From the NCBI GenBank assembly GCA_050261515.1, contig JBLNDJ010000024.1, forward strand, positions 1-64,000: a stretch of 64,000 nt of DNA, read 5' to 3'. Below are positions 44,601 through 56,093 of the stretch, one piece after another (position 1 is the first letter of the stretch; every line of letters starts with the position of its first letter). The notes below the pieces were generated by a model that was not told where the DNA came from, searched no databases, and worked only from the letters and a program-made list of their open reading frames with translations. The DNA is from JBLNDJ01 sp050261515 (GTDB lineage: Bacteria; Acidobacteriota; Terriglobia; Bryobacterales; Bryobacteraceae). The position numbers and the translations under genes are program-made.

Positions 44601-44792
44601 CCGGCTGGCAGTAACGCGAAGTTTATCGAGTATTCGGGCGCCGCCCCGGGATTCGTAGGGTTGTGGCAGATCAACGTGAGGGTCCCCAATGATATCGTCG
44701 CGCCAGGGCTGCCGAACCCGATCGCGGTCGTCTACCGGGACATCTCGAGCATGATCGGAGGCACGCCCAAAACGATCGTGTACATCCAGTAG
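41679..44792 (+). CDS. Secreted NHL-repeat protein with Solibacter-type C-terminal domain
   Basis: 1037 residues. Signal peptide about 1-19 (LALVFYVLPLVASAQ), then roughly a dozen NHL blades, each with a form of GVALD-GNLYVADSGNNRILRYP and ADLVIGQPDFTT, which should fold into one or two six-bladed propellers (about 20-760). The last 270 residues (VNGASFLQDRPLAPGVIA and LYLTGEGYQ through WQINVRVP) look like the TIGR03437 C-terminal domain described from Solibacter. Likely extracellular binding or adhesion; no catalytic motif seen. It follows the RAYT element by about 50 bp. Confidence 0.85.
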   Translation: MKPRKLALVFYVLPLVASAQSNLVVGRVVGQNTLVMQSSAPNIVEGREMTNPQGVALDTSVSPPALYVSDTFNNRVLVWRDSSAFQNGAYADLVIGQKDKISTAAGGPVNAQSQTKGLNQPTGLALDAEGNLYVADSGNNRILRYPKPLQQPDPYGADLVIGQPDFTTRAANQGGRSASSLSLASGSTALRTSLAFDASGNLWVTDAGNHRVLRYPADSASGSIATTANLVVGQPDFTTAASTTAINSMDHLNLPSGIAFDSSGNLYVSDRLPRVLVFAAPLSTGQAAKTMLGGVLSGNQAPNPPTAQSLNSPESVTINPGTDEILVSDTFNNRVLKFPKLSQWPATGPPSASLSIGQPSFTTNKAGVSDSLLSAPVHVAATATELFIADSLNNRVVVVPQGQKVATRVLGQLTMNYNAPNLIEGRELYEVGLLPISATQFYPVPGGVAVDTTGAVPHLYIADPGNHRVLGYCDARKAKQGDKADLVVGQPDLFTATANGDGGTTPNDRNLRFPSGVLVDAKGDLYVADTGNGRVVRFAAPCSQPAAQQSFPKANLVIGQANFTSHTTDAGPRTMNAPYGLAIISGDTKDYLLVSDILQNRVLKFERLHGGDFTNGSDATWVFGQPDFYTTSSGTGNNRLNSPRHLATDGTRLYIADFNNNRFLVVSDLENSNPSPSLIVRTAESENRTLSGPNGIAVNQATGEIWVAPANDARVLKYPTYNTLALTPLSTAQTATATGPLALALDAHGTLYVAERGNRVSEYFPEVIPVNGASFLQDRPLAPGVIATAWAKRASTPATHAPSVPLPTELAGVQVLVGGTPAPLFYVGDDRSFPGYVQVNFQVPHNAPSDKPIDMQVIDAVTQQVLGAGALAMNKAAPAFFVTNSTTGQVAAFNVDPNTKARTCNGTASPCRPAKRGEILELYLTGEGYQSGWTKDGEAPAGGVPNDRDNDHNQLLVLLGTDFVDCDTRVGTRCPAGSNAKFIEYSGAAPGFVGLWQINVRVPNDIVAPGLPNPIAVVYRDISSMIGGTPKTIVYIQ

Positions 44793-44892
44793 TGCCGGCG
44801 CCCTGGTCCGCGGCCGGCCCCCCCCGGCCGGCCCCTACAACTCACGGGCATCAAACAGGCTCGCAGTGTAAGATACAGAATCGGAGATTACG

Positions 44893-45753
44893 ATGCCCTT
44901 TTGCACCAGTTGCGGTGCCCGCTTGGACGACGATTCGCGGTTCTGCTCGGGTTGCGGCAAGCCGCTCGCTGGAGACACGGCTGCCGGACTCCCGCCCATC
45001 TCCGCCGAGCCGCTCGACTACACCATCCAGGGCGACAACCTGCAGGTGGTCCGCATCAAGCTGAAGCCGGGCCAGGAAGTCTACGCCGAAGCCGGCAAGA
45101 TGGTCTACAAGTTCCCTGCCGTCGAATGGGAATCGCGCATGACCGGCCAATCGATCGGCGACAAGATCTGGGGCGCCGTGAAGCGCAAGCTCATGGGCGA
45201 GTCGCTCTTCCTGACTTATTTCCGCACTTCAAGCGCGTCCGAAGTCGGCTTCGCCGGCAACTACCCCGGCCGCGTCCAGGCCTTCGACCTGAAGGCCGGC
45301 CAAAGCGTCCTCGTGCAGCGCGACAGCTTCATCTGCGCCCAAAGCTCCGCAACCCTGAACATCGCGCTCGTCAAAAAACTCGGGGCGGGCATCTTCGGCG
45401 GCGAAGGCTTCATCCTCGAGAAGCTCACCGGCCCCGGAACTGCCTTCATCCACGCAGGCGGCGACTTCATCGAATTCACCCTGAACGCCGGCGAAGTCAT
45501 CCAGGTGGATACCGGCTGCATAGTCGCCTTCGACGATACGGTGGATTACGACATCCAGACCGTGGGCGGCATCAAGACCGCCATCTTCGGCGGAGAAGGC
45601 CTGTTCCTGGCAACTCTCCGGGGCCCCGGCCGGGTAATCATCCAAAGCATGACGCTCGAAAAGATGCGCCGCGAACTCTCCCCGGTTAACACCGGAGGCG
45701 ACCAGCACGGGCCCATCCCCACCCTCAGCGGAATTTTCGGCAACGACGACTAG
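44893..45753 (+). CDS. Zinc-ribbon AIM24/TIGR00266-family protein
   Basis: 286 residues. An N-terminal zinc ribbon (C4-x2-C7, C18-x2-C21) is fused to an AIM24-type jelly-roll domain (about 35-260) with YFRTSSASEVGFAGNYPGRV, GAGIFGGEGFILEKLTGPGT and the recurring IFGGEGL block. The family is of unknown biochemical role; bacterial members are often called TIGR00266 proteins. It is a monocistronic-looking gene ahead of secA, with about 100 bp of sequence on either side. Confidence 0.87.
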   Translation: MPFCTSCGARLDDDSRFCSGCGKPLAGDTAAGLPPISAEPLDYTIQGDNLQVVRIKLKPGQEVYAEAGKMVYKFPAVEWESRMTGQSIGDKIWGAVKRKLMGESLFLTYFRTSSASEVGFAGNYPGRVQAFDLKAGQSVLVQRDSFICAQSSATLNIALVKKLGAGIFGGEGFILEKLTGPGTAFIHAGGDFIEFTLNAGEVIQVDTGCIVAFDDTVDYDIQTVGGIKTAIFGGEGLFLATLRGPGRVIIQSMTLEKMRRELSPVNTGGDQHGPIPTLSGIFGNDD

Positions 45754-45860
45754 AGCGGCGCGCACCGCACCGGCTTGCCGGCGGCGGCGGTTGATGGCTC
45801 CGCCCGCGATCCACGGCCCTTGGCCCGTACCCTGATAAAATAGAGGTTAAAGCTCCCACT

Positions 45861-48691
<2,831 letters not shown>

Positions 48692-48713
<22 letters not shown>

Positions 48714-49672
48714 TCACGGCCTGCCTCCTGCTGCCGCTTGCGGCGCACGGGGCCATCTGGCCCGATGAGATGTCCGGCTTCAAGCGGGTCTCGCTCGCCC
48801 CGGCCGCGGTCCCCGACCGCGCGCTGTGGGACGAGTATGGGCTCGACCAGGCCGAGCGCGCCGAGTACACCTCCGCCGCGCGCAACTTCAAAGCCACGGC
48901 CTACCGGCTCAAGGACCCGACCGGCGCCTTCGCCGCGTTCGAATCCCTGCGGCCGGCCGGGGCGAAGCCGCTGGCCCTCACCGCCGCGGCGGCCGACACC
49001 GGCGCGGGCGAGCTGTTCGTCTTCGGGAACTACGTGCTCCAGTTCGAAGACTGGAAGCCCAAGCTCGAAGACATCACCGCGTTCCTCCAGCGGCTCCCGA
49101 ACCTCGACCAGAGTCCGCTCCCCGTGCGTTTCCTGCCCTCCCAGGGGCTCGTCGCCAATTCCGAGCGCTACGTCCTCGGCCCCACAAGCCTGGAGCGTTA
49201 CATCCCAGGCGTGCCGCCCGCAACGGCCGCTTTCAGCATGGGCGGAGAGGCGCAGGTCGGCCAGTACAACACGGCCGCCGGGCCGATGCAGATGGCCGTC
49301 TTCTCCTACCCCAACCCGCAGATCGCGCGGCAGCGCCTCGAGGCCTTCCAGCAGCTCCCGGGTGTCATGGCGAAGCGCAGCGGCATCCTGGTAGCCGCCA
49401 TAACGGCGCCGAAAGACGCCAATGTGGCCGAAAAACTGCTCGCTTTGGTGCAATATAAGGCCACAATCACGACCAACGAGCGGGTCCCCACGCGCAAGGA
49501 CAACGTCGCCGACCTGATGTTGAATATTTTTATGCTCGTCGGGATCATCCTCGCCCTGATCGTCCCTGCCGGGCTCGCCGTGGGGCTCATGCGCCGTATG
49601 GGATGGGGAACATCGGGCGATCCGATGACTGTGCTCCACCTGGAGGACCAAAAACGATCGCAGCGGCCGTAA
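48692..49672 (+). CDS. Secreted, C-terminally anchored protein (DUF6599-like)
   Basis: 326 residues. The signal peptide (about 1-20, LITACLLLPLAAHGA) is followed by an extracytoplasmic domain with WDEYGLDQAERAEYTSAARN, ATAYRLKDPTGAFAAFESLR and VFGNYVLQFEDWKP. This resembles DUF6599-family proteins annotated in Acidobacteria; my match is by pattern memory only. A transmembrane helix near the C-terminus (about 273-297) leaves a short cytosolic tail. ATG 48692 lies inside the secA zinc-motif codons. Function unknown. Confidence 0.72.
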
Positions 49673-49842
49673 AGCCTGCCCCGCAATCATAAAACCCGCT
49701 TTTTGTTTCGATTGGACGGAAGCGCGCGTTCTCCACAGGGTCTTCGACAGGTTTTTCCACAACCTGAGGAAAATGTAGAACACTCCGTAAGCCTCGCTTT
49801 TCGAGAGGTTTGTAGAAGCGTTTTCGCACCGAGCTTTTTTCC
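49673..49842. other. Non-coding interval with two DnaA-box-like 9-mers
   Basis: No gene is seen between 49673 and the suf operon. TTCTCCACA (49729-49737) and TTTTCCACA (49753-49761) each differ by one base from the DnaA box TTATCCACA, in the same orientation 24 bp apart. The second sits in an inverted repeat CAGGTT/AACCTG (49748-49766). Short AT-rich tracts (TTTTTGTTTC, GCTTTTTT) flank them. Nothing else is recognised. Confidence 0.35.
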
Positions 49843-49871
49843 TTGATTTAGGCGCCCGGGTGAAATAAGAT
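49843..49871 (+). promoter_or_regulatory. Sigma70-like promoter of the candidate small RNA
   Basis: TTGATT (49843-49848) and TAAGAT (49866-49871) are separated by exactly 17 bp. A start near 49878 would produce a transcript of about 110 nt ending at the terminator at 49953-49990. Confidence 0.45.
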
Positions 49872-49877
49872 CCAATC

Positions 49878-49990
49878 ACACAGGTCCTGACGGTCGCGTT
49901 TCCGTCGAACCGATTCTCCCATTGAACATCACCCTGGTAGAACAGGGGAAAGAATGCCTACCTTCCCTCGGAGGTAGGCATTTCTATTTT
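49878..49990 (+). ncRNA. Candidate small RNA upstream of suf
   Basis: Bounded by a plausible promoter and a strong terminator, this interval has no credible ORF. It can form GACGG/CCGTC (49889-49906), CCCTG/CAGGG (49932-49947) and the terminator hairpin. I recognise no RNA family; no SRP, tRNA or RNase P motif is present. It may be a stand-alone sRNA or, if read through, a leader for sufB. The promoter at 50029 makes the leader idea less likely. Confidence 0.42.
49953..49990 (+). terminator. Rho-independent terminator
   Basis: AATGCCTACC (49953-49962) pairs perfectly with GGTAGGCATT (49973-49982) around a 10-nt loop and is followed by TCTATTTTTT. It ends transcription before the suf promoter. 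Confidence 0.85.
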
Positions 49991-50028
49991 TTGGCCCTCT
50001 TTTGAATCCTTTTGATCCCGGCTGAATC

Positions 50029-50058
50029 TTGACTGTTTAGTACAGTTTAGTCTATGCT
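50029..50058 (+). promoter_or_regulatory. suf operon promoter with overlapping palindrome
   Basis: TTGACT (50029-50034) and TATGCT (50053-50058) with an 18-bp spacer form a sigma70-like promoter 28 bp before sufB. A palindrome ACTGT-TTAGT-ACAGT (50032-50046) and an outer GACT/AGTC pair (50031-50034, 50049-50052) cover the spacer, where a bound regulator would block polymerase. The Rrf2 protein encoded at the end of the operon, with three clustered cysteines, is the obvious candidate. Confidence 0.6.
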
Positions 50059-50085
50059 GAACAAGAGTGCATCTGGGGTGATTTG

Positions 50086-51537
<1,452 letters not shown>

Positions 51538-51545
51538 GGGCACAC

Positions 51546-52310
51546 ATGCTACTCGAAATCACAAATCTACAGGCTGGCATCGGAGACAAGCAGATTCTGA
51601 AGGGCATCGACCTGAAGGTCGATGCCGGCGAGGTTCACGCGATCATGGGCCCGAACGGGTCCGGGAAGAGCACGCTGGCGGGCGTTCTGGCAGGCCGGGA
51701 GGCGTATGAGGTTACGGGCGGCTCCGCTTTCTACCAGGGCCAGGACCTGCTCGGAATGAAGCCCGAGGACCGCGCCGGCGACGGAATCTTCCTGGCGTTC
51801 CAGTATCCGGTGGAGATCCCCGGCGTGACGAACATGTACTTCCTGCGCACGGCGCTCAACGCGCAGCGCAAGCGCCGCGGTCTCGAGGAGCTCGACGCGA
51901 TGGACTTCCTCGCCGTCGTGAAAGAGAAAGCGAAGCTGCTCGGCCTCAGCGAGGAACTGCTCCAGCGGCCCGTAAACGAAGGCTTTTCGGGCGGCGAGAA
52001 AAAGCGGAATGAGATTTTTCAGATGGCGGTGCTCGACCCGAAGCTCTGCATTCTGGACGAGACGGACTCGGGCCTCGACATCGACGCGCTCAAGGCCGTC
52101 GCGAACGGCATCAATGCGATGCGCAGCCCGGAGCGCGGCATGATCGTCGTGACGCACTACCAGAGGCTGCTGAGCTACGTGGTGCCAGATTTCGTGCACG
52201 TGATGGCGAACGGGCGCATCGTGCGCTCGGGCGGCAAGGAACTCGCGCTCGAACTGGAGCAGCAGGGTTACGCCTGGCTGGAGGAAGCTCCGGCGGGAGC
52301 GAGGTCCTGA
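51546..52310 (+). CDS. sufC: Fe-S assembly ATPase SufC
   Basis: 254 residues. ABC ATPase of the SUF scaffold with Walker A GPNGSGKST, signature FSGGEKKRNEIFQM, Walker B CILDETDSGLDIDAL and switch His in MIVVTHYQRL. It starts 8 bp after sufB and shares a base with the sufD start (TGATG). The long open frame that begins at 50967 is only an upstream extension across sufB. Confidence 0.96.
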   Translation: MLLEITNLQAGIGDKQILKGIDLKVDAGEVHAIMGPNGSGKSTLAGVLAGREAYEVTGGSAFYQGQDLLGMKPEDRAGDGIFLAFQYPVEIPGVTNMYFLRTALNAQRKRRGLEELDAMDFLAVVKEKAKLLGLSEELLQRPVNEGFSGGEKKRNEIFQMAVLDPKLCILDETDSGLDIDALKAVANGINAMRSPERGMIVVTHYQRLLSYVVPDFVHVMANGRIVRSGGKELALELEQQGYAWLEEAPAGARS

Positions 52311-53548
52311 TGGCCGCGGCGGTAGACGTATTCACGTCACGGCGCGCGGGACTGCCCGGCGGTCCTCAGATTCAGCGGTTGCGGGATCTCGCGCTCGAGC
52401 GGTTCGGAGCGCTCGGGTTCCCCACTACGCATAACGAAGCCTGGCGGTACACCAACCTCGCGCCGCACCTGAAAACGGACTTTGCGGCTCCCACCGAGTT
52501 CGACGCCGTGCCGGAGCCGCTCACGGCCGATCACTACCGGCTCGCCTTCGTCAACGGGCGTTTTGCGCCAGAGCACTCCGTGCTGCCGCAGGCGCGCGGG
52601 TTGCGCGTCGGGAGCGTGCTCGAGGGCGGCGCGATCGGATCGGAGGCCGCGTTCGACGATAACGCGCTGGTGGCGCTGAATACCGCGTTGTTTGAAGACG
52701 GCGCGCTCGTCGAGATCACCGACGGCGCGGTGATCGACAAGCCCATCGAGCTGTACTTTCTCAGCTCGGGCCCGGTGGCGACGTTCCCGCGCAACCTGAT
52801 CGTTGCGGGGCGCGACAGCCAGGCGCAGATTGTCGAGATCTATGCGGGCGGCGACGGCTTCACGAATGCCGTAACCGAGTTCGCCGCGGCCGAAGGCTCC
52901 GTGATCGAGCATTACAAATACCAGCAAGAGGGCCCGGCCACGCTGCACTTCGGAATGCTCGCCGTACGGCAGGCGAACAGCACGAACTTCACTTCGCACA
53001 ACCTGGCGCTCGGGGCGGCGCTGGCGCGCAACGAAATCGCGGTGGTGCTCGACGGCGAGGGCGCCGAGTGCACGCTCAACGGCCTTTACGTGACCGACGG
53101 CCGCCAGCACGTGGACAACTACACGACCCTCGACCACGCCAGGCCGCACTCGGCGAGCCACGAACTTTACAAAGGCGTGCTCGACGGCAGTTCGCACGCC
53201 GTTTTCCACGGCCGCATCATCGTGCGCCCGGAAGCGCAGAAGACGGACGCCATCCAGCGCAACCGCAACCTGCTGCTCTCGAAATCGGCCGTGATCGACA
53301 CCAAGCCGCAGCTTGAGATCTACGCCGACGACGTGAAGTGCACGCACGGGGCAACCGTCGGGCAGGTGGATGCGGATGCCGTGTTCTACCTGCGGTCGCG
53401 CGGCATCCCGGATGCCGAGGCGCGCGCGCTGCTCACCTACGCTTTTACCGCGGACGTCGTCGAGAAGATCAAAATCGAATCGATCCGGACAGCCCTGCGC
53501 GGCGAGTTATTCCGCCGCCTGGCGGGGCGCGACGCGAGCCAGCTATGA
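52310..53548 (+). CDS. sufD: Fe-S assembly protein SufD
   Basis: 412 residues. It shares the SufB beta-helix core (LNGLYVTDGRQHVDNYTTLDH, then GKVLDGSSHAVFHGRI-like text and KCTHGATVGQVDADAVFYLR), with the usual N-terminal helical region (THNEAWRYTNLAPHLK). Partner of SufB in the SufBC2D complex. Coupled by one base to sufC and by 4 bp to sufS. Confidence 0.94.
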   Translation: MAAAVDVFTSRRAGLPGGPQIQRLRDLALERFGALGFPTTHNEAWRYTNLAPHLKTDFAAPTEFDAVPEPLTADHYRLAFVNGRFAPEHSVLPQARGLRVGSVLEGGAIGSEAAFDDNALVALNTALFEDGALVEITDGAVIDKPIELYFLSSGPVATFPRNLIVAGRDSQAQIVEIYAGGDGFTNAVTEFAAAEGSVIEHYKYQQEGPATLHFGMLAVRQANSTNFTSHNLALGAALARNEIAVVLDGEGAECTLNGLYVTDGRQHVDNYTTLDHARPHSASHELYKGVLDGSSHAVFHGRIIVRPEAQKTDAIQRNRNLLLSKSAVIDTKPQLEIYADDVKCTHGATVGQVDADAVFYLRSRGIPDAEARALLTYAFTADVVEKIKIESIRTALRGELFRRLAGRDASQL

Positions 53549-54762
53549 CCGGATCCATCGCCCTTCGAGAAGATTTTCCGGTCCTCCGGCAGCAGGCCTA
53601 CGGCAGGCCGCTCGTCTATCTGGACAACGCCGCCACGACGCAGAAGCCGCAGGCGGTGATCGACGCGATCATGCGGTATTACACGCACGACAACGCGAAC
53701 GTGCACCGCGGTGTGCACCTGCTGAGCGAGCGGGCGACCGACCAGTACGAAAGCGCGCGCGCCGCGGTGCAGCGGTTTCTGAACGCAAGGCGCGAGACCG
53801 AGATCGTGTACACGCGCGGGACCACGGAGTCGATCAACCTGGTGGCGCAGAGCTGGGGACGGGCGAACGTCGGGGCCGGCGACGAGATTCTGATTTCGGA
53901 GCTGGAGCACCATTCGAACATCGTGCCGTGGCAGATGCTGGCCGCCGAAAAGCAGGCGACGCTGCGTGTGGCTCCGATCGACGACCGGGGCGAGATCGTG
54001 CTCGAGGAGTACGAGCGGCTGCTCAGCCCCCGGACGAAGATCGTCGCGCTCGCGCATGTTTCAAATGCGCTCGGCACGGTCAACCCGGTGCGGGAAATGA
54101 TCGCTATGGCGCACGGCCAGGGCGCGCGTGTGCTCATCGACGGCGCACAGGCCGCGCCGCACATGAAGGTGGATGTGCGCGCGCTCGACTGCGATTTCTA
54201 CGCGTTCTCGGGCCACAAGATCTATGGGCCGACGGGGATCGGCATCCTGTACGGCAAAGCCGAGCTGCTCGAAGCGATGCCGCCGTGGCAGGGCGGCGGC
54301 GACATGATCCGATCGGTCACGTTTGCCAGGACCACGTACAACGACTTGCCCTACAAGTTCGAGGCGGGGACGCCCAATATCGCGGGCGCCATCGGCCTGG
54401 GCGCGGCGATCGAATATGTGAACGGCATCGGCCTGGACAACATCGCCGCCTGGGAGCACGAATTGCTGGTTTACGGGACCGAGGCGATCGGAGCGATCGA
54501 CGGCGTGCGGCTGGTGGGCAACGCGCGCGTGAAGGCCGCCGTGTTATCGTTCACGATCGACGGCGTGCATCCGCACGATGTGGCGACGATCCTCGACCGC
54601 CGGGGCATCGCGATCCGCGCCGGGCACCACTGCGCGCAGCCGGTGATGGAGCGCTACGGCCTGGCCGCGACGAGCCGCGCATCCCTCGCGTTTTACAATA
54701 CGAAAGAGGAGCTCGACGCGCTCGCCGAGGGCGTCGAGTCCGTCAAGGAGGTCTTCGAGTGA
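53545..54762 (+). CDS. sufS: Group II cysteine desulfurase SufS
   Basis: 405 residues from ATG 53545. The N-terminus YLDNAATTQKPQAVIDAI, ELEHHSNIVPWQ, the PLP Lys K225 in SGHKIYGPTGIG and C363 in RAGHHCAQPVM show a SufS-type enzyme, which hands sulfur to SufU. Distinct from the group I enzyme next to mnmA. The overlap of 4 bp with sufD (ATGA) and the GTG start of sufU at its stop indicate translational coupling. Confidence 0.95.
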   Translation: MTGSIALREDFPVLRQQAYGRPLVYLDNAATTQKPQAVIDAIMRYYTHDNANVHRGVHLLSERATDQYESARAAVQRFLNARRETEIVYTRGTTESINLVAQSWGRANVGAGDEILISELEHHSNIVPWQMLAAEKQATLRVAPIDDRGEIVLEEYERLLSPRTKIVALAHVSNALGTVNPVREMIAMAHGQGARVLIDGAQAAPHMKVDVRALDCDFYAFSGHKIYGPTGIGILYGKAELLEAMPPWQGGGDMIRSVTFARTTYNDLPYKFEAGTPNIAGAIGLGAAIEYVNGIGLDNIAAWEHELLVYGTEAIGAIDGVRLVGNARVKAAVLSFTIDGVHPHDVATILDRRGIAIRAGHHCAQPVMERYGLAATSRASLAFYNTKEELDALAEGVESVKEVFE

Positions 54763-55214
54763 GCTCCGAGCTGAGCGACCTGTACCAGCAGGTGATCGTG
54801 GACCACAGCAAGCGGCCCCGCAATTTTCGCGTAGTCGAGGGCGCGAACCGCAAGGTGGAGGGGGTCAATCCGCTGTGCGGCGACAAGGTCACCATCTTCG
54901 TGCGCCTGGAAGACGACGTGGTCAAAGACGTGAGCTTTCAGGGCTCGGGATGCGCGATTTCGACCGCGTCGGCCTCGCTGCTCACCGAGGCGCTCAAGGG
55001 AAAGACGCTCGCCGAGGCCGAGGCGCTGTTCGAGAGTTTCCACGACCTGGTGACGGGCCTCGCGCCCGCGCACACCGAACCGGGCAATCTGGGCAAGCTC
55101 GTGGCGTTCTCGGGCGTCTGCGATTACCCCACGCGCGTGAAGTGCGCGACGCTCGCCTGGCACACGCTGCGTGCGGCGCTCAAGGGCGAGGCGGAGAAGG
55201 TGAGCACCGAGTAA
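54759..55214 (+). CDS. sufU: SufU sulfur-transfer/scaffold protein
   Basis: 151 residues from GTG 54759, which overlaps the sufS stop (GTGA). Conserved zinc/sulfur ligands C40 (NPLCGD) with D42, C65 (GSGCAISTAS) and C129 (RVKCATLAW) are present, plus the extra insertion that separates SufU from IscU (about 85-118). In Bacillus-like systems SufU accepts sulfur from SufS. The very long open frame upstream is an accidental extension across sufS. Confidence 0.93.
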   Translation: MSSELSDLYQQVIVDHSKRPRNFRVVEGANRKVEGVNPLCGDKVTIFVRLEDDVVKDVSFQGSGCAISTASASLLTEALKGKTLAEAEALFESFHDLVTGLAPAHTEPGNLGKLVAFSGVCDYPTRVKCATLAWHTLRAALKGEAEKVSTE

Positions 55215-55217
55215 GCC

Positions 55218-55523
55218 GTGAAAGACTTAAAAGACCGCGTCATCGCCGCGCTGAAGACCTGCTACGACCCGGAGATTCCGGTCGATATCTACGAACTCGG
55301 GCTGATTTACGGGCTCGATATCGACGAGGCTGGCAACGTGAGCGTAAGGATGACGCTCACCGCGCCGGCCTGCCCGGTGGCGGGCACGCTCCCCGGCGAA
55401 GTGCAGAGAAAGGTGCAGGCCGTCGAGGGAGTGAAGGAAGCGCGAGTCGAGCTGGTGTGGGACCCGCCATGGAACCGCGACCGGATGTCGCAGGCGGCGC
55501 TCATCCAGCTAGGCATGTATTAG
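55218..55523 (+). CDS. sufT: SUF-associated MIP18/DUF59 protein SufT
   Basis: 101 residues from GTG 55218. DUF59 fold with DPEIPVDIYELGLIY and TAPACPVAG (C52, the conserved cysteine). SufT-type proteins help deliver Fe-S clusters to target enzymes, and this is the domain missing from the Mrp ATPase at 20.2 kb. It starts 3 bp after the sufU stop and ends 3 bp before the rrf2 start. Confidence 0.93.
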   Translation: MKDLKDRVIAALKTCYDPEIPVDIYELGLIYGLDIDEAGNVSVRMTLTAPACPVAGTLPGEVQRKVQAVEGVKEARVELVWDPPWNRDRMSQAALIQLGMY

Positions 55524-55526
55524 CCC

Positions 55527-56081
55527 ATGAAGATTTCCGCCCAGGAAGAATACGGCGTCCGGTGCCTGCTGCAAATCGGCAGGCGCGGGAGAGACGTAAG
55601 CCTGACGATCCCCGAAATCAGCCGCGCGGAAGGAATTTCGAGCCACTACGTGGCGAAGCTTCTGCGCGTGCTGCGCCGCGGCGGGCTCGTGAAGAGCGCC
55701 CGCGGACAGGCGGGCGGCTACACGCTCGCCCGCCCGCTCGATGAGATCACCGTGAGCGAGGCGCTCGAGGTGCTCGGCGGCCGCCTGTACAATCCGGAGT
55801 TCTGCGACTCGCACGGCGGGGCCGAGCCGGTTTGCGCGCACTCGATCGAGTGCACGATCCGCTCGCTCTGGCGTTCCGTGCAGCAGGCCGTGGACCAGGT
55901 GCTGGGCAAGACCACGCTTCAGGAACTGCTTCCGCCGGACACGCCGGCGCCGCTAATGGACATACGGCCGGCACCGCCCCGGGAATCCGTCCTCGCGAAA
56001 ACCAGGCGGGCTGAGACTCCCCCGCAGGCCGAGGGCCTGCCCCACAACCTCGCGCTCGGGATCACAAAGCCGCTACAGTAG
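55527..56081 (+). CDS. Rrf2-family (IscR-like) regulator in the suf operon
   Basis: 184 residues. Rrf2 winged helix (SAQEEYGVRCLLQIGRRG, EGISSHYVAKLLRVLRRGGLVKSARGQAGGYTLAR) followed by three clustered cysteines C93-x9-C103-x5-C109 that fit a 2Fe-2S ligand set, and a disordered tail from about 135. It most likely senses cluster supply and represses suf when clusters are plentiful. Unusually it is the last gene of the operon, so repression would also lower its own level. A different, cysteine-free Rrf2 is encoded at 34.8 kb. Confidence 0.93.
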   Translation: MKISAQEEYGVRCLLQIGRRGRDVSLTIPEISRAEGISSHYVAKLLRVLRRGGLVKSARGQAGGYTLARPLDEITVSEALEVLGGRLYNPEFCDSHGGAEPVCAHSIECTIRSLWRSVQQAVDQVLGKTTLQELLPPDTPAPLMDIRPAPPRESVLAKTRRAETPPQAEGLPHNLALGITKPLQ

Positions 56082-56093
56082 ATATTTAAATCA

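Noticed and set aside
49673..50085. Chromosomal replication origin
   Set aside because: Only two imperfect DnaA boxes, no dnaA, dnaN or gidA nearby and no repeated 9-mers or long AT-rich unwinding region.
53370..55214. Long fused frame suggesting a 614-residue SufU fusion
   Set aside because: The first 460 codons run out of frame across sufS; only the part from GTG 54759 is SufU.
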